Assembly: GCF_005938105.1 (NCBI RefSeq)
Contig: NZ_VCPE01000006.1
Location: 186,001 to 250,000, forward strand
DNA: 64,000 nt
Source of the DNA: Brucella haematophila
GTDB lineage: Bacteria > Pseudomonadota > Alphaproteobacteria > Rhizobiales > Rhizobiaceae
Direction: 5' to 3'
Of the stretch, positions 51,243-61,542 are shown piece after piece. Positions within the stretch are counted from its first letter, which is position 1; every line of letters starts with the position of its first letter. The notes under the pieces were generated by a model. It was not told where the DNA came from, searched no databases, and was given only the letters and a program-made list of their open reading frames with translations. Position numbers and translations under genes: made by a program.

Positions 51243-53579
51243 ATGAAGATGGCGGACGACAGCAAGCGCATTGCCGGAATTATCGCGGCGGAAATCAACG
51301 CAAAGCCAGAGCAGGCACTCGCCGCTATCGGTCTGCTGGACGAAGGCTCGACCGTGCCCTTCGTCGCGCGCTACCGCAAGGAAGTCACCGGCGGGCTCGA
51401 CGATACGCAGTTGCGTCAGTTGTCCGAACGCCTTGCCTATCTGCGTGAGCTTGAAGCGCGCCGCACATCCATTCTGGAATCGATCCGTAGTCAGGAAAAG
51501 CTGACGCCCGAACTGGAATTGAAGATCGCCAATGTCCAGACCAAGGCCGAGCTGGAAGATCTTTATCTGCCCTACAAGCCGAAGCGCCGCACCCGTGCGG
51601 AAATCGCCCGCGAGCGCGGCCTTGGACCTCTGGCCGAGGCGATCCTCACCGACCGCCGCCTTGTGCCTGCCGAGATTGCGGCGTCCTATGTCACCGGCGA
51701 AGTCGCCGATGTGAAAGCAGCACTCGATGGCGCGCGCGACATCATCGCCGAAGGTTTTGCGGAAAATGCCGAGCTGATCGGCAATCTGCGCAACTATCTG
51801 AAGGACCGCGCCGTTCTGCGTTCACGCGTTGTCGACGGCAAGCAGGAGGCAGGCGCGAAGTTCTCGGATTATTTCGATCATTTTGAACGCTGGGCCACCG
51901 TCGCCGGTCACCGTGCGCTCGCCATGCTGCGCGGACGCAACGAGGATTTTCTGTCGCTCGACATCGAAATCGATGCCGACGACACCTCACCTGTGAAACC
52001 CGTCGAGCGCAAGATCGCTGCCGCCTATGCAATTGGCGGCACGCTGCCGGGCGACCGGTGGCTTATGGAAGTGGCAGGCTGGGCATGGCGCGTGAAGCTC
52101 TCGCTCTCGCTTTCGCTCGACCTGATGCGCGACCTGCGCGAGCGCGCCGAAGAAGAGGCGATCAATGTTTTCGCCCGCAATCTGAAAGACCTGTTGCTGG
52201 CTGCACCTGCCGGTTCGCGCGCCACGATGGGTCTCGATCCGGGCATCCGCACAGGCGTCAAGGTAGCGGTGGTCGACGGCACGGGAAAACTGCTCGACAC
52301 CACCACCGTCTACCCCTTCCCGCCGAAAAACGATGTGCGCGGCACACAGGCTGAACTCGCCAGCCTTGTCCGCAAGCACAAGATTGAACTCATCGCGATT
52401 GGCAACGGCACCGGTAGTCGCGAAACGGAACGTCTTGTCGTGGACATGCTGTCGGACATGCCAGCGCCAAAACCGCTGAAAGTCATCGTGTCGGAAGCTG
52501 GTGCATCGGTCTATTCGGCATCGGAAGCCGCCGCTTCGGAATTCCCGCAGCTGGACGTTTCGCTGCGCGGTGCGGTTTCCATTGCGCGCCGCTTGCAGGA
52601 CCCATTGGCCGAACTGGTCAAGATCGAGCCGAAATCCATCGGCGTCGGCCAATACCAGCATGATGTCGACCAGATACGCCTTGCCCGCGCTCTCGATGCC
52701 GTTGTGGAAGACGCGGTGAACGCGGTTGGTGTCGATCTGAACACGGCATCCGCCTCCTTGCTTGCCCGCGTGTCGGGGCTTGGCACATCCATCGCCGAGG
52801 CCATTGTGGCCCATCGCGATGCCGAAGGCGCTTTCAAGAACCGCAAGGAACTGCTCAAAGTTGCGCGTCTTGGCAACCGCACTTTCGAGCAATGCGCGGG
52901 CTTCCTGCGTATTCCGAACGGTAGTGAACCGCTCGACGCTTCATCGGTTCACCCGGAAGCCTATGGCGTGGCGAAGAAGATCGTGGCCGCATGCGGTCGC
53001 GATGTGCGTTCGCTGATGGGCGACAGCGTGGCGCTGAAAAGCCTCGACCCGCGGGTTTTCGTGGATGAACGGTTCGGCCTGCCGACCGTGCGCGACATCA
53101 TTGCCGAACTGGACAAGCCGGGCCGCGATCCGCGTCCGGAATTCAAGACCGCAACCTTTGCCGACGGCATTGACGACATCAAGGACCTGAAACCCGGCAT
53201 GATGCTGGAAGGCACCGTGACCAACGTGGCGGCCTTCGGTGCTTTCGTGGATATCGGCGTGCATCAGGATGGTCTGGTCCATGTCTCGCAACTCGCAGAC
53301 CGCTTCATCAAGGACCCGCATGAAGTGGTGAAAGCAGGCGATGTGGTGAAGGTGCGCGTGGTGGAAGTGGATGTACCGCGCAAGCGCATCGGCCTTTCTA
53401 TGCGCAAAGATGGTGGCGATGCCACCGGGCGCAAAGATGGTGGCGATGCCCCGGCTCCGCGTGGTCCCAACACCCGTGACCAACGCCCGGCCAAAAACTT
53501 CACGCCGCAGCGCAAGCAGGAACAGCCCGCAACAGGCGGGTTCGGCGCTGCACTGCTGGAAGCAATGAAGAAGAAATAA
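51243..53579 (+). CDS. tex: Tex family RNA-binding transcription accessory protein
   Basis: This 778-residue protein is Tex: N-terminal helical region ([20 protein letters not shown]), YqgF/RNase H-like domain ([19 protein letters not shown] near 320-345), helix-hairpin-helix segment ([20 protein letters not shown] and [20 protein letters not shown]), and C-terminal S1 domain ([20 protein letters not shown], then [20 protein letters not shown]). Two start codons lie close (51243 and 51249). A KDGGDA repeat occurs near 735-745, and the last 35 residues are Gln/Lys-rich. It acts in transcription and RNA handling; details vary across species. Confidence 0.95.
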   Translation: MKMADDSKRIAGIIAAEINAKPEQALAAIGLLDEGSTVPFVARYRKEVTGGLDDTQLRQLSERLAYLRELEARRTSILESIRSQEKLTPELELKIANVQTKAELEDLYLPYKPKRRTRAEIARERGLGPLAEAILTDRRLVPAEIAASYVTGEVADVKAALDGARDIIAEGFAENAELIGNLRNYLKDRAVLRSRVVDGKQEAGAKFSDYFDHFERWATVAGHRALAMLRGRNEDFLSLDIEIDADDTSPVKPVERKIAAAYAIGGTLPGDRWLMEVAGWAWRVKLSLSLSLDLMRDLRERAEEEAINVFARNLKDLLLAAPAGSRATMGLDPGIRTGVKVAVVDGTGKLLDTTTVYPFPPKNDVRGTQAELASLVRKHKIELIAIGNGTGSRETERLVVDMLSDMPAPKPLKVIVSEAGASVYSASEAAASEFPQLDVSLRGAVSIARRLQDPLAELVKIEPKSIGVGQYQHDVDQIRLARALDAVVEDAVNAVGVDLNTASASLLARVSGLGTSIAEAIVAHRDAEGAFKNRKELLKVARLGNRTFEQCAGFLRIPNGSEPLDASSVHPEAYGVAKKIVAACGRDVRSLMGDSVALKSLDPRVFVDERFGLPTVRDIIAELDKPGRDPRPEFKTATFADGIDDIKDLKPGMMLEGTVTNVAAFGAFVDIGVHQDGLVHVSQLADRFIKDPHEVVKAGDVVKVRVVEVDVPRKRIGLSMRKDGGDATGRKDGGDAPAPRGPNTRDQRPAKNFTPQRKQEQPATGGFGAALLEAMKKK

Positions 53580-53586
53580 GAACCAG

Positions 53587-53615
53587 ACGGCCTTCACCAC
53601 CCACGTGAAGGCCGT
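53587..53615 (+). terminator. hairpin after tex
   Basis: ACGGCCTTCAC (53587-53597) pairs with GTGAAGGCCGT (53605-53615); a weak T-rich stretch follows. Likely terminator of tex. Confidence 0.65.
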
Positions 53616-53640
53616 TTCACACTTTTCGTGATGCGCTTAT

Positions 53641-53699
53641 CTATTTGTTTCTACGCATTATCCTACGCAAAACCGCTACGCACTTTTGCTGGAAATGCT
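53641..53699. repeat. 59-bp dispersed intergenic repeat, copy 1
   Basis: This 59-bp sequence recurs at 58851-58909 with five differences. It includes ACGCATTATCC, ACGCAAAACCGCT and GCACTTTTGCTGGAAATGCT. It ends exactly at the acyltransferase stop codon. Related sequences are common between Rhizobiales genes from memory. Confidence 0.75.
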
Positions 53700-54791
53700 C
53701 TAGTTTTGTACCTGCGGCACCGGGCGTTTTGCCTGCCCGGCCAACCGTCGGCCAAAGGCGATCATCGGCTTTTCAACAAAACGATAGGTCAGGCTGGAAA
53801 CGGCAAAGGCAGCCACCACGCAGAGCACCATCGTTATCAGGTCGCTCCACAAGCCGGTCGGCGGCAGGAACAGAAAGATCGTCCAGAACACCGGCACGTG
53901 AAAGAGATAGATTGAATAGCTGATTTCGCCCGTCGCGGCCAAAACTTCGGATTTCGGTCGCATGGTCCAGAGTGACAGCAGAAAAACCGCATAGGCCGCG
54001 ATATAGGCGGCAATGACCGGAAACTTGCCGACGATGAAGAATGTGTCGTTCCGGGCCAGCGAGAAATCACCAATCGAACCGATAATGCTCATCTGCACGA
54101 CCACCAGCACCAGCGCGGTCCAGACCGCGTGCGGCGCCTTTTCGATAACGGCGAGACGCAAGAGCAGACCACAAAACAGAAACGACAAATGCAGCCCGAT
54201 ATAGATCACCGGCAAGTTGATGCCGAACGAGCGCAGCATGAACGGCACGCCGGTGGAAGCCGCCAGCAGCAGCCCGGCAGCGAAGATCATCAGCGGCTGA
54301 CGCAAAACGCCCGCCATGAAAGCCAGTGCGATCAGGACATAGAAGGCAAGCTCGATAAAGAGCGTCCAATAAACGCCCGACAGCCACGGCTGGCCGAACA
54401 TATTTGCCGCCATGGTCACGTTGGCGGCCAGTGTTTTCAATTCCGGACTGTCACCCGTAAACGTCAGATAGGCCCACATGAAAGCCAGAGACAGCCAGAA
54501 AGCCGGGTAGAGGCGGAAGAAGCGCCCTATGGCAAAACGCCGGATCGGATGCTCGCCCTTATTGCCGCTCCTGATACTGAACGGCACCACAAAACCGCTG
54601 ATCAGAAAGAACAGAACAACGCCGAAACGGCCAAAGTCGAAGCTTGTGACCAAGGACATCAATATGCCGAATAGCGGCGTGTCCTTATAGGTCGCGTGAT
54701 GCAGTATATCGGCGAAGAAGTGATGAAACACAACTGATGTTGCGGCTATCGCACGCAGGCCATCAATATTGGAAAAACGCGCTGCCGCCAT
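53700..54791 (-). CDS. acyltransferase family 3 membrane protein
   Basis: This 363-residue protein is an O-acetyltransferase of the acyltransferase-3 family with about 10 membrane segments. The family motif FSNIDGLRAIAATSVVFHHF at the N-terminus includes the catalytic His region; RRFAIGRFFRLYPAFWLSLA follows near 85-105 and PWLSGVYWTLFIELAFYVLI near 135-155. Such enzymes transfer acetyl groups to surface sugars or peptidoglycan. Substrate is not known. It is convergent with tex; the repeat 53641-53699 lies between. Confidence 0.88.
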   Translation of the reverse strand: MAAARFSNIDGLRAIAATSVVFHHFFADILHHATYKDTPLFGILMSLVTSFDFGRFGVVLFFLISGFVVPFSIRSGNKGEHPIRRFAIGRFFRLYPAFWLSLAFMWAYLTFTGDSPELKTLAANVTMAANMFGQPWLSGVYWTLFIELAFYVLIALAFMAGVLRQPLMIFAAGLLLAASTGVPFMLRSFGINLPVIYIGLHLSFLFCGLLLRLAVIEKAPHAVWTALVLVVVQMSIIGSIGDFSLARNDTFFIVGKFPVIAAYIAAYAVFLLSLWTMRPKSEVLAATGEISYSIYLFHVPVFWTIFLFLPPTGLWSDLITMVLCVVAAFAVSSLTYRFVEKPMIAFGRRLAGQAKRPVPQVQN

Positions 54792-54872
54792 CTCCCCTCC
54801 AGCGAAAACATTAGCTGAAGCTTATATGGAGACACCATTTCTCACAAGAAGACTTGCGCGTTTTGGTTAGCG

Positions 54873-55988
54873 TCAGATCTTGTTGCCGATCGGAAAGCCC
54901 GTCGACACCTTGCGCACGGGCATATCTTCGGTCGGGATGATCCAGCCGCCGCAAATGGCGATGCGCACCTCGTCGCCTTCGTCCAGCCGGATGGGATCAC
55001 GCACTTCAAAATGCAGCGCAATTTCCGGCCTGGTGATGACTTCGGCCTCAATACGCGAACCACCGCCGCGATAGACGGAGCGCTTCACGCGGACCGGAAT
55101 TCCGCCGGTTTCGGTGAGTTTCAGATCGGCAGCCCGCACGCAAAGCTGCGCATTGGCGCGCGGCATTTCGATGCCTGAACAGCGCACCTGCGCGCGGCTG
55201 CCCAACACCAGCGCTTCGCAATGTCCCGCTTGCGCAAAAGACACCACTTCGGCAGGCAGAACCATGCCATGGGCAATGAAGGAGGCCACCATTTCACTGG
55301 CGGGTTCTTCATAGAGCTTTCGCGGCGTATCAAATTGCTGAAGCTTGCCATGATCGAGCACCGCGATGCGATCGGCAAGCGCCATGGCTTCCGCCTGATC
55401 ATGGGTGATGTAGATGATCGTGGTGCCGGTGCGCTTGTGGAACGCGGCGAACTCGTCTTCCATCGAGGCGCGCAGATGCACGTCGAGATTGGCCAGCGGC
55501 TCATCAAACAGCACCAGCGAGGGTGCCGCCACCAGACAGCGGGCGAGCGCCACGCGCTGGCGTTGTCCGCCGGAGAGGTTGGCGGGACGGCGGTCACCGA
55601 AACCGTCGAGATCGACCAGCGCAAGCGCTTCCCTCACCCGGCGCTCCCGCTCGGCCCTGGCGACCTTGGCCACGCGCAGACTGTAGCCAACATTTTCCGC
55701 CACGGTCATATGCGGCCAGAGCGCATAATTCTGGAAGACGATGCCGACCTGCCGCTTTTCTGGCGGCACGTTGCCGCCTGCATGTGAGACGCGTTTGTCG
55801 CCGATGTTAATTTCACCGCCATCAACTTCCTCGAAGCCCGCAATCATGCGCAGAAGCGTGGTCTTGCCGCAGCCGGAAGGTCCAAGAATGGCAACGAACT
55901 CGCCGTCATTCACATCCAGTGTCACGCCGGACAGAGCCTGAAACCCGTTGAACGTCTTGGATACCTGGTCGATCTTCAGTCGCGCCAT
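54873..55988 (-). CDS. ABC transporter ATP-binding protein, ferric-iron (FbpC) type
   Basis: This 371-residue ATPase has Walker A (GPSGCGKTTLL), signature LSGGQRQRVALARCL, Walker B (LVLFDEPLANLD) and an H-loop (IIYITHDQAEAMALAD). The C-terminal 130 residues form a TOBE-like regulatory domain. It belongs to the FbpC/PotA class that energises import with two-domain permeases. It overlaps the permease by 13 bp and forms an operon with permease and binding protein. Substrate probably ferric ion or similar, by analogy. Confidence 0.92.
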   Translation of the reverse strand: MARLKIDQVSKTFNGFQALSGVTLDVNDGEFVAILGPSGCGKTTLLRMIAGFEEVDGGEINIGDKRVSHAGGNVPPEKRQVGIVFQNYALWPHMTVAENVGYSLRVAKVARAERERRVREALALVDLDGFGDRRPANLSGGQRQRVALARCLVAAPSLVLFDEPLANLDVHLRASMEDEFAAFHKRTGTTIIYITHDQAEAMALADRIAVLDHGKLQQFDTPRKLYEEPASEMVASFIAHGMVLPAEVVSFAQAGHCEALVLGSRAQVRCSGIEMPRANAQLCVRAADLKLTETGGIPVRVKRSVYRGGGSRIEAEVITRPEIALHFEVRDPIRLDEGDEVRIAICGGWIIPTEDMPVRKVSTGFPIGNKI

Positions 55989-57676
55989 GGCAGGACTCCG
56001 TTTGGAAGACGCCGCGCAAACAGATTTGTTGCAAGCATCAGCATGAATGTCACCGCAACGGCCACAATGGATAGGGCAGCCGCATAGGCGGAATCACCCG
56101 CCTGTTCGAAAGAAAACATCACCACACCCAGCGTTTCCGATCCCGACGCCCAGAGAAGCGCAGAAACCGTCAGCTCGCAAAACGCGGTCATGAAAATGAG
56201 CACGCCGCCTGCAAGCGTCGCCGGTGCGACAAGAGGAAATATAATCGTGCGCAGCCGATAGAAAAGCCCCGCACCTGCAACGCGTGCCGCCTCCTCCATC
56301 GCACGGTCAATCTGGTGCAGACCGGCAACCGTTGGCCGCAGCGCCAGCACGAAGAAGCGCGCGAGATAGGCAAACAGGATGATCCAGAGTGTATTGTACA
56401 GGCTGACGCCGATCACAGGCAGCGGTTTCAGGAACAGCAACAGACAGGCAATCGCCAGCACGACGCCGGGAAGAGCATAAGGCAGCTCGGCGGCAAAATT
56501 GAGCACCGGGGTCCAGCGCCGCTTGCGCCAGGCCAGCATATAGGCAAGCGGCACGGCGATGAGAACAGCGAAGAGTGCTGCGATCAGCGACAGCAGGATG
56601 CTGTTGCCGAAGGCGCGCGCCGCGCCGCCATGTTCCATGAGCACGAAGCGGAAATTTTCAAATGTCGCGGTGGCGAAAGTCAGCGGCACGCCATAGGCCG
56701 GGACCAGCGCCGAAAGCGTCAACCCGATCAATGGCAGTGCGAGTACAACGACAATCATCAGCCATGCCACAACTTCCGCCAGAAGACGCCAGGGGCCGAG
56801 CGCGAAAGGGGCTGCGGGCAAGGATGTGGAAACGATGCGGAAATCGCGCCTGCGCGATGCATAATCCTGCGCTGCAATGCCCGCCATGGCGATCAGCCCG
56901 ATCAGCACCGACAGCACGGCAACGCTCGACAGGACCGATGGACCGCCACCGGCAAGGCGTTGATAAATCAGCGTCGGCAGGACGAGATAATTCGATGGAA
57001 TACCGAGAAAAGCCGGAATGCCGAAATTGCCGACACAGGAAACAAAGGCCAGAGCGGCAGCGCCGATGATCGATGGCGTCATCAGCGGCAATATGATGGT
57101 GCGCAGCACAGTCCATTTGCTCGCACCTGCGCTCAAACCGGCCTCGACCAGTTCACGCGGCAGCTTGCGCAGGCCCGCCCGCACGATGAGAAAAACCAGC
57201 GGCCCATATTGCACGCCGAGCAGAAAGATAATGCCCCAGACGGAATAGAGCGGATTGCGACTGCCAAGTGGCGGAGCCATGCCGAGGAGTTTCAGAAACT
57301 GGCTCGATGGCCCGAACAGCTGGAGCCAGGCCAGCGCCGTTACCTGCGGTGCGATCAACAACGGCGTTACATAGAACAGCACGAAGACATTGCGGCCGCG
57401 CATATTGGTGAGGCCGACCAGCAAGGCCGCGGCAATGCCGAAGGCAAGTGCCAGCAGCGTGCCGCCAATGCCGATTTGCAGGGAATGCCATGTCGCAACC
57501 CATGTCGACTGGCTGCCCAGCGTCTCAACCAGAACCGATGTTGAAAACTGCCCCTGCGGCGCAACAAGCTCCACCAGCAGCCTGCCCATCGGCAGAAGCG
57601 ACAGAACCGCCACGATCAGTGTTACGCCAACAATCAGGGCCGCATCGCGGCCCTGAAGGTCTTTCATGATACGCAT
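55976..57676 (-). CDS. ABC transporter permease, ferric-iron (FbpB) type
   Basis: This 566-residue protein carries two BPD_transp_1 units with about 12 membrane segments. The cytoplasmic coupling loops are EAGLSAGASKWTVLRTIILP (about 175-195) and EAARVAGAGLFYRLRTIIFP (about 465-485), which match the EAA motif with the ATPase. Two-in-one permeases are typical of FbpB/SfuB systems. It overlaps the ATPase gene by 13 bp and follows the binding-protein gene by 10 bp. Confidence 0.92.
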   Translation of the reverse strand: MRIMKDLQGRDAALIVGVTLIVAVLSLLPMGRLLVELVAPQGQFSTSVLVETLGSQSTWVATWHSLQIGIGGTLLALAFGIAAALLVGLTNMRGRNVFVLFYVTPLLIAPQVTALAWLQLFGPSSQFLKLLGMAPPLGSRNPLYSVWGIIFLLGVQYGPLVFLIVRAGLRKLPRELVEAGLSAGASKWTVLRTIILPLMTPSIIGAAALAFVSCVGNFGIPAFLGIPSNYLVLPTLIYQRLAGGGPSVLSSVAVLSVLIGLIAMAGIAAQDYASRRRDFRIVSTSLPAAPFALGPWRLLAEVVAWLMIVVVLALPLIGLTLSALVPAYGVPLTFATATFENFRFVLMEHGGAARAFGNSILLSLIAALFAVLIAVPLAYMLAWRKRRWTPVLNFAAELPYALPGVVLAIACLLLFLKPLPVIGVSLYNTLWIILFAYLARFFVLALRPTVAGLHQIDRAMEEAARVAGAGLFYRLRTIIFPLVAPATLAGGVLIFMTAFCELTVSALLWASGSETLGVVMFSFEQAGDSAYAAALSIVAVAVTFMLMLATNLFARRLPNGVLPWRD

Positions 57677-57685
57677 CGAAATGCC

Positions 57686-58666
57686 TTATCCGCCAAACAG
57701 CTCGGAGAACTGCTTCTTGTCGGCATCAGTCTGATCGAGAACCTTCTGGGTGTCGATAGACATGATGTTGATCTTGGTGCCTTCCGGCAGCCAGGCAGGA
57801 CGGCCAACGCCTTCCTTGGCAGGCAGATAGCCCTGATCCAGCGCCAGCTTCTGGCCGTCGTCAGAGAGGATGAAGTCAACGAACTTCTTGGCGCCATCGA
57901 CATTCTTGGCAGTGGCCATGATGGCGACCGGCTCGGTCACGGCAGGCACGCCTTCCGACGGGAACACGAACTCGACCGGCGAGCCCTTGGCCTTGGCGTT
58001 GAGCGCCATGAAGTCGACGAGGATGCCATAAGGCTTTTCACCGCTGGCAACAGACTTCAGCACAGCGCCGTTGCCCTTCACGCTTGCCAGCTCATTGGTC
58101 TTGAGATTCTTGAAGTAATCCCAGCCCAGATCCTTGTTGAGCGCAAAACCGCTCAGCAGGTAAGCTGCTGCGCCCGAATAAAGCGGGCTCGGCATGACCA
58201 CCTGGCCCTTATAATCAGCCTTGGCGAGATCGGCCCAATGTTCCGGCTTCTGCGATGCGCCGGTATTATAGGCAATGCCGGTGGTGATCAGCTTGGAGCC
58301 GAAATAGGTCTTGTCGGCATCATAGGCGTCGGCGGCAAAACCATCGACCTTCGCTTCAGGATAGGCGAGCAGACGCTTGTCCTTCTTCAGGCCTTCCATG
58401 GTCACCGCATCGGCGATCAGCAGCACGTCTGGCTGTGGCGCACCGGCGGAAAATTCAGCGGCAAGCTTGGTGAGGAGTTCGCTGGTGCCAGAGCGGAAAA
58501 TCTGCACTTCCGTTCCCGGATTGGCCTTGCGGAAAGCCTCGACGGTTTTGGTCGCATCCGCTTCGGGCTGCGAGGTATAAAGCGTCAGCGTGTCGGCCTG
58601 TGCCACAGCGATGGATAGAGCAAGAAGCGCAGGTACGGCGACGGCCCGCTTCAGCATCTTGTTCAT
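57686..58666 (-). CDS. periplasmic solute-binding protein, FbpA type
   Basis: This 326-residue protein has a signal peptide (MNKMLKRAVAVPALLALSIA, cleaved near AQA) and the class of fold used by ferric and related binding proteins: LTLYTSQPEADATKTVEAFR, then EVQIFRSGTSELLTKLAAEF, then DVLLIADAVTMEGL. The ATG at 58666 has GAGGAG 8 nt upstream; in-frame starts further 5' are rejected. It is the first gene of the importer operon. Two Tyr near 115-120 (DKTYFGSK) may help metal binding, but the ligand set was not proven. Confidence 0.9.
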   Translation of the reverse strand: MNKMLKRAVAVPALLALSIAVAQADTLTLYTSQPEADATKTVEAFRKANPGTEVQIFRSGTSELLTKLAAEFSAGAPQPDVLLIADAVTMEGLKKDKRLLAYPEAKVDGFAADAYDADKTYFGSKLITTGIAYNTGASQKPEHWADLAKADYKGQVVMPSPLYSGAAAYLLSGFALNKDLGWDYFKNLKTNELASVKGNGAVLKSVASGEKPYGILVDFMALNAKAKGSPVEFVFPSEGVPAVTEPVAIMATAKNVDGAKKFVDFILSDDGQKLALDQGYLPAKEGVGRPAWLPEGTKINIMSIDTQKVLDQTDADKKQFSELFGG

Positions 58667-59076
58667 GGGGTTTGCTCCTCGAATTTCGGTGTAATGCTCG
58701 CCAGCATGGCCGGCAATGCCAGCGCAGCCCTGCCGCGTGCGAACTGATAGCGCGCAGATACTGTTATGGCGATAGGCACGATCATTTCCATTCATGCTGC
58801 ACCTGTCAAACATCCTGCGTCGTAAATTCGAAGCGGTGGAACCGCTCCAGTTATTTGTCTTTACGCATTATCCGACGCAAAACCGCTTCGCACTTTTGCT
58901 GGAAATGCTTGGAAAGCAAAAAGCCTTCCGGCGGAATCACGTCCATCGGAAGGCTTATAAGGCATTGAATGTTTTTGCCTATCAGCGATCCGCATCCCTC
59001 CAATCTGGAGACGATGCGCATCGCAATAGAGGATTTGCGCTGCGGTTTTATGACAAGCCGCAGGGGTGCAAAAAAA
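58667..59076. other. intergenic region with repeat copy 2 and a terminator
   Basis: This 410-bp gap holds no gene. It contains the second copy of the 59-bp repeat (58851-58909) and a hairpin AAGCCTTCCG/CGGAAGGCTT (58921-58930/58947-58956), with a T-run on the - strand, which is the probable terminator of the amaA-like gene. The binding-protein promoter should lie in 58680-58850. Confidence 0.7.
58851..58909. repeat. 59-bp dispersed intergenic repeat, copy 2
   Basis: It matches 53641-53699 at 54 of 59 positions. An AGCGGT/ACCGCT hairpin lies just before it (about 58832-58846). The repeat may be part of a larger mobile or regulatory unit. Confidence 0.75.
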
Positions 59077-60378
59077 TCAGATTACCATTTCCGCCACATG
59101 GGCGATCTGCGCGCCCGCTTCGTAATAGGCTTCACGAACACCACGGAAATTCTGCGCCTTCGGATCGCTGACCGGCAGCGGCAGATCGTCTTCCTTGATT
59201 TCGCCCGAAACGAGCTGCGACAGGATCTTGCCAAACACGGTGCCCGGCACAATGCCACGACCATTATAGCCGGAGAAGCCGACCACATTGCGCGCCAGAC
59301 GATGGAACTTCGGCAGGCTGTCATTAGTCATGCCGATTTTGCCATACCATTCCGCTTCGAACTCGACATTGCCTATCTGCGGGAACAGGCGCTTGAGCGA
59401 CTTCTTCGCCCAGGCCTTGTGCACGGAAGCACCTGTATTGCGCAGGGCGCCGACGCTGCCGAACACCAGACGGCCCTGCTGGTCGAAACGGAAGGACGAC
59501 AGAACTTCCTTCGTGTCCCACGCGCCCTGCCGTTCCGGCAGAATGCTCTTCTTCAGATTGTCGGAGAGCGGCGTGGTTGCAAAGTTGAAATAAGGCAGAT
59601 GCACCAGTTCGGCGCGGACTTCGGCCCATGGCGCATTGGTGTAGGCATTGGTGGCAACGACCACCCAGTCCGCCGTGACCGAACCCTTGGCGGTTTTGAC
59701 AGTCCACTTGCCGTTCTTTTCTTCAGCACCGACCACCGGGCTGCCGGTGAAAATCTGTGCGCCTGCGCCAACTGCCGCATGGGCCAGACCGCGCACATAG
59801 GCCAGCGGCTGGATCGTACCAGCACGCAGATCTAGCAGCGAACCCGCATAGGCCTTGGTGCCGACCTTGGCTTCGGTTTCCCTGGCGTCGAGCAGTTTCA
59901 CATTGGCGCCACGACGCGCCCATTGCTCACAGCGGTCTTCCAGTTCCTTCAGGCCTTTCGCGCCAACGGCGCAATGCAGCGTGCCCTGCTTTTCGACTTC
60001 GCAGGCAATCTTGTTTTTCTCGATGATTTCGAAAACCAGCTTCGGGCCATTGCCCAGAACATCGAGCAGACGCGCACCGTATTTTTCGCCGAGAACACCC
60101 GGCAGATCATCGGGCATCACCCACATGCCGGCATTGACCAGACCGACATTGCGCCCCGAACCGCCAAAGCCGATCTCAATGCCTTCAAGGACGATCGCCT
60201 TCACGCCCTTTTCCGCCAGATGCAAAGCCGTGGAAAGACCGGAGAAACCGCCGCCCACAATCACCACGTCCGCCGTCAGGTCGCCTTGCAGCGACGTGGT
60301 CTTCGGAGCAGCCGGAGCGGTCTTTTCCCAAAGACCATGAGAGCGCGGATCGTTCAACATTGAGAGCAACCATTTCAT
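59077..60378 (-). CDS. amaA: FAD-dependent amino-acid oxidase, L-pipecolate oxidase type
   Basis: This 433-residue protein is in the DAO family: ADVVIVGGGFSGLSTALHLA is the FAD-binding GxGxxG motif (about 36-56), with VLEGIEIGFGGSGRNVGLVN following. A GFSGYNGRGIVPGTVFGKIL segment near the C-terminus closes the FAD site. It lies near hglS and an amaB-like gene, so oxidation of L-pipecolate (or a similar amine) to piperideine-6-carboxylate is the best reading. Gamma-glutamylputrescine oxidase is the closest alternative. An inner start (60360) is possible. Confidence 0.78.
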   Translation of the reverse strand: MKWLLSMLNDPRSHGLWEKTAPAAPKTTSLQGDLTADVVIVGGGFSGLSTALHLAEKGVKAIVLEGIEIGFGGSGRNVGLVNAGMWVMPDDLPGVLGEKYGARLLDVLGNGPKLVFEIIEKNKIACEVEKQGTLHCAVGAKGLKELEDRCEQWARRGANVKLLDARETEAKVGTKAYAGSLLDLRAGTIQPLAYVRGLAHAAVGAGAQIFTGSPVVGAEEKNGKWTVKTAKGSVTADWVVVATNAYTNAPWAEVRAELVHLPYFNFATTPLSDNLKKSILPERQGAWDTKEVLSSFRFDQQGRLVFGSVGALRNTGASVHKAWAKKSLKRLFPQIGNVEFEAEWYGKIGMTNDSLPKFHRLARNVVGFSGYNGRGIVPGTVFGKILSQLVSGEIKEDDLPLPVSDPKAQNFRGVREAYYEAGAQIAHVAEMVI

Positions 60379-60460
60379 ATACTGGAAAACGGGCTATCCG
60401 CCCGACTGTATCTATTTCACGCCGCGAAAGCCGGATGGACAGCGCTAATTGCGCAACAAT

Positions 60461-61393
60461 TCATTCCGGTTTGGAATGAACCAGTGCCGAATAGTCCGTA
60501 TTGCCCACCTGCCCGGCGATCCACTGGCAGAACACCTGGGTCAGCGGATTCTCCAGTTTTCCTTCCGGCACAACGAGATAATAGTCATTCTCCGTGCGCA
60601 TGGGCTTTTCGAAAAGCAGCACCAGATCGCCATCGCGCAGCTCCTGCTCGATCAGATAAAGCGGCAGAAGCGCAAAGCCGAGACCGGCCAGAGCCGCCCC
60701 GATCACCATCGAGAACTGGTCGAAACGGTGCCCCCGATAGGCTGACTGCCCCTCGACGCCGCAGCTTTCAAACCATTGCGCCCACATTTTCGGACGTGTC
60801 GCCAGATGCAGAAGCGGCTCGCTTTCAAGATCTTCCGGCGCGGCCGGGTGGCGCGCTTCCAGCAGGCGCGGGCTTGCGACGGGCACAATCACCTCGCTGC
60901 ACAGAAAAGTGCAGGTTGCGTGCGCCCAGACCGGCTGCCCATAGTGAATGGCAAGATCGTGCGGCTGTTCCTCGAAATCAAAAACGCCCGAACGCGATGC
61001 CACATTGATGGCAATGCCCGGATGTTTCTCGACAAAATCGGGGATGCGCGGCATCAGCCAGCGCGTGCCGAATGTCGGCAGAGTTGCGACGCTGAACGAC
61101 GATGTGGACTGCGCCGAAGCCATGGCGCGCAACATCGTATCTTCGGTCTGGTTGAGAAGACGCCGGACTTCCGGCAGAAACTTGCGCCCCGCATCGGACA
61201 GGAGAATGCGCTGGCGGATACGCTCGAACAGAAGCACGCCGAGCTGGCTTTCCAGATCCTTGATCTGACGGCTGACGGCGCTCTGGGTGAGATTGAGTTC
61301 ATTGGCCGCCTGGGTGAAGCTGCCATGCCGTGCAGCACATTCAAAGGCTTGCAAAGTGGCGATGTCCGGAATCAGTCTCCTGCTTAGCTTCAT
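60461..61393 (-). CDS. LysR family regulator of the lysine/pipecolate locus
   Basis: This 310-residue LysR-type protein has the N-terminal winged HTH (LQAFECAARHGSFTQAANEL, then LTQSAVSRQIKDLESQLGVL) and a C-terminal effector-binding domain of the GcvA type (SVATLPTFGTRWLMPRIPDF). It is divergent from hglS, sharing a 149-bp control region, and on the same strand as the amaA-like gene. It probably controls both arms with a lysine-pathway metabolite as effector; this is inferred. Confidence 0.88.
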   Translation of the reverse strand: MKLSRRLIPDIATLQAFECAARHGSFTQAANELNLTQSAVSRQIKDLESQLGVLLFERIRQRILLSDAGRKFLPEVRRLLNQTEDTMLRAMASAQSTSSFSVATLPTFGTRWLMPRIPDFVEKHPGIAINVASRSGVFDFEEQPHDLAIHYGQPVWAHATCTFLCSEVIVPVASPRLLEARHPAAPEDLESEPLLHLATRPKMWAQWFESCGVEGQSAYRGHRFDQFSMVIGAALAGLGFALLPLYLIEQELRDGDLVLLFEKPMRTENDYYLVVPEGKLENPLTQVFCQWIAGQVGNTDYSALVHSKPE

Positions 61394-61542
61394 TCCAATC
61401 TCGCATTAACATAGTTGCTTTCGGCGCAATCATAACCGGAAAGCGGCTGATATGATACATTTTCATCATAATCCCGTCATGTTTTCGCAATGCAGAATAT
61501 GACCCCTACAAAGACGATCCAAGTTCTACGGAAGCATACGCC

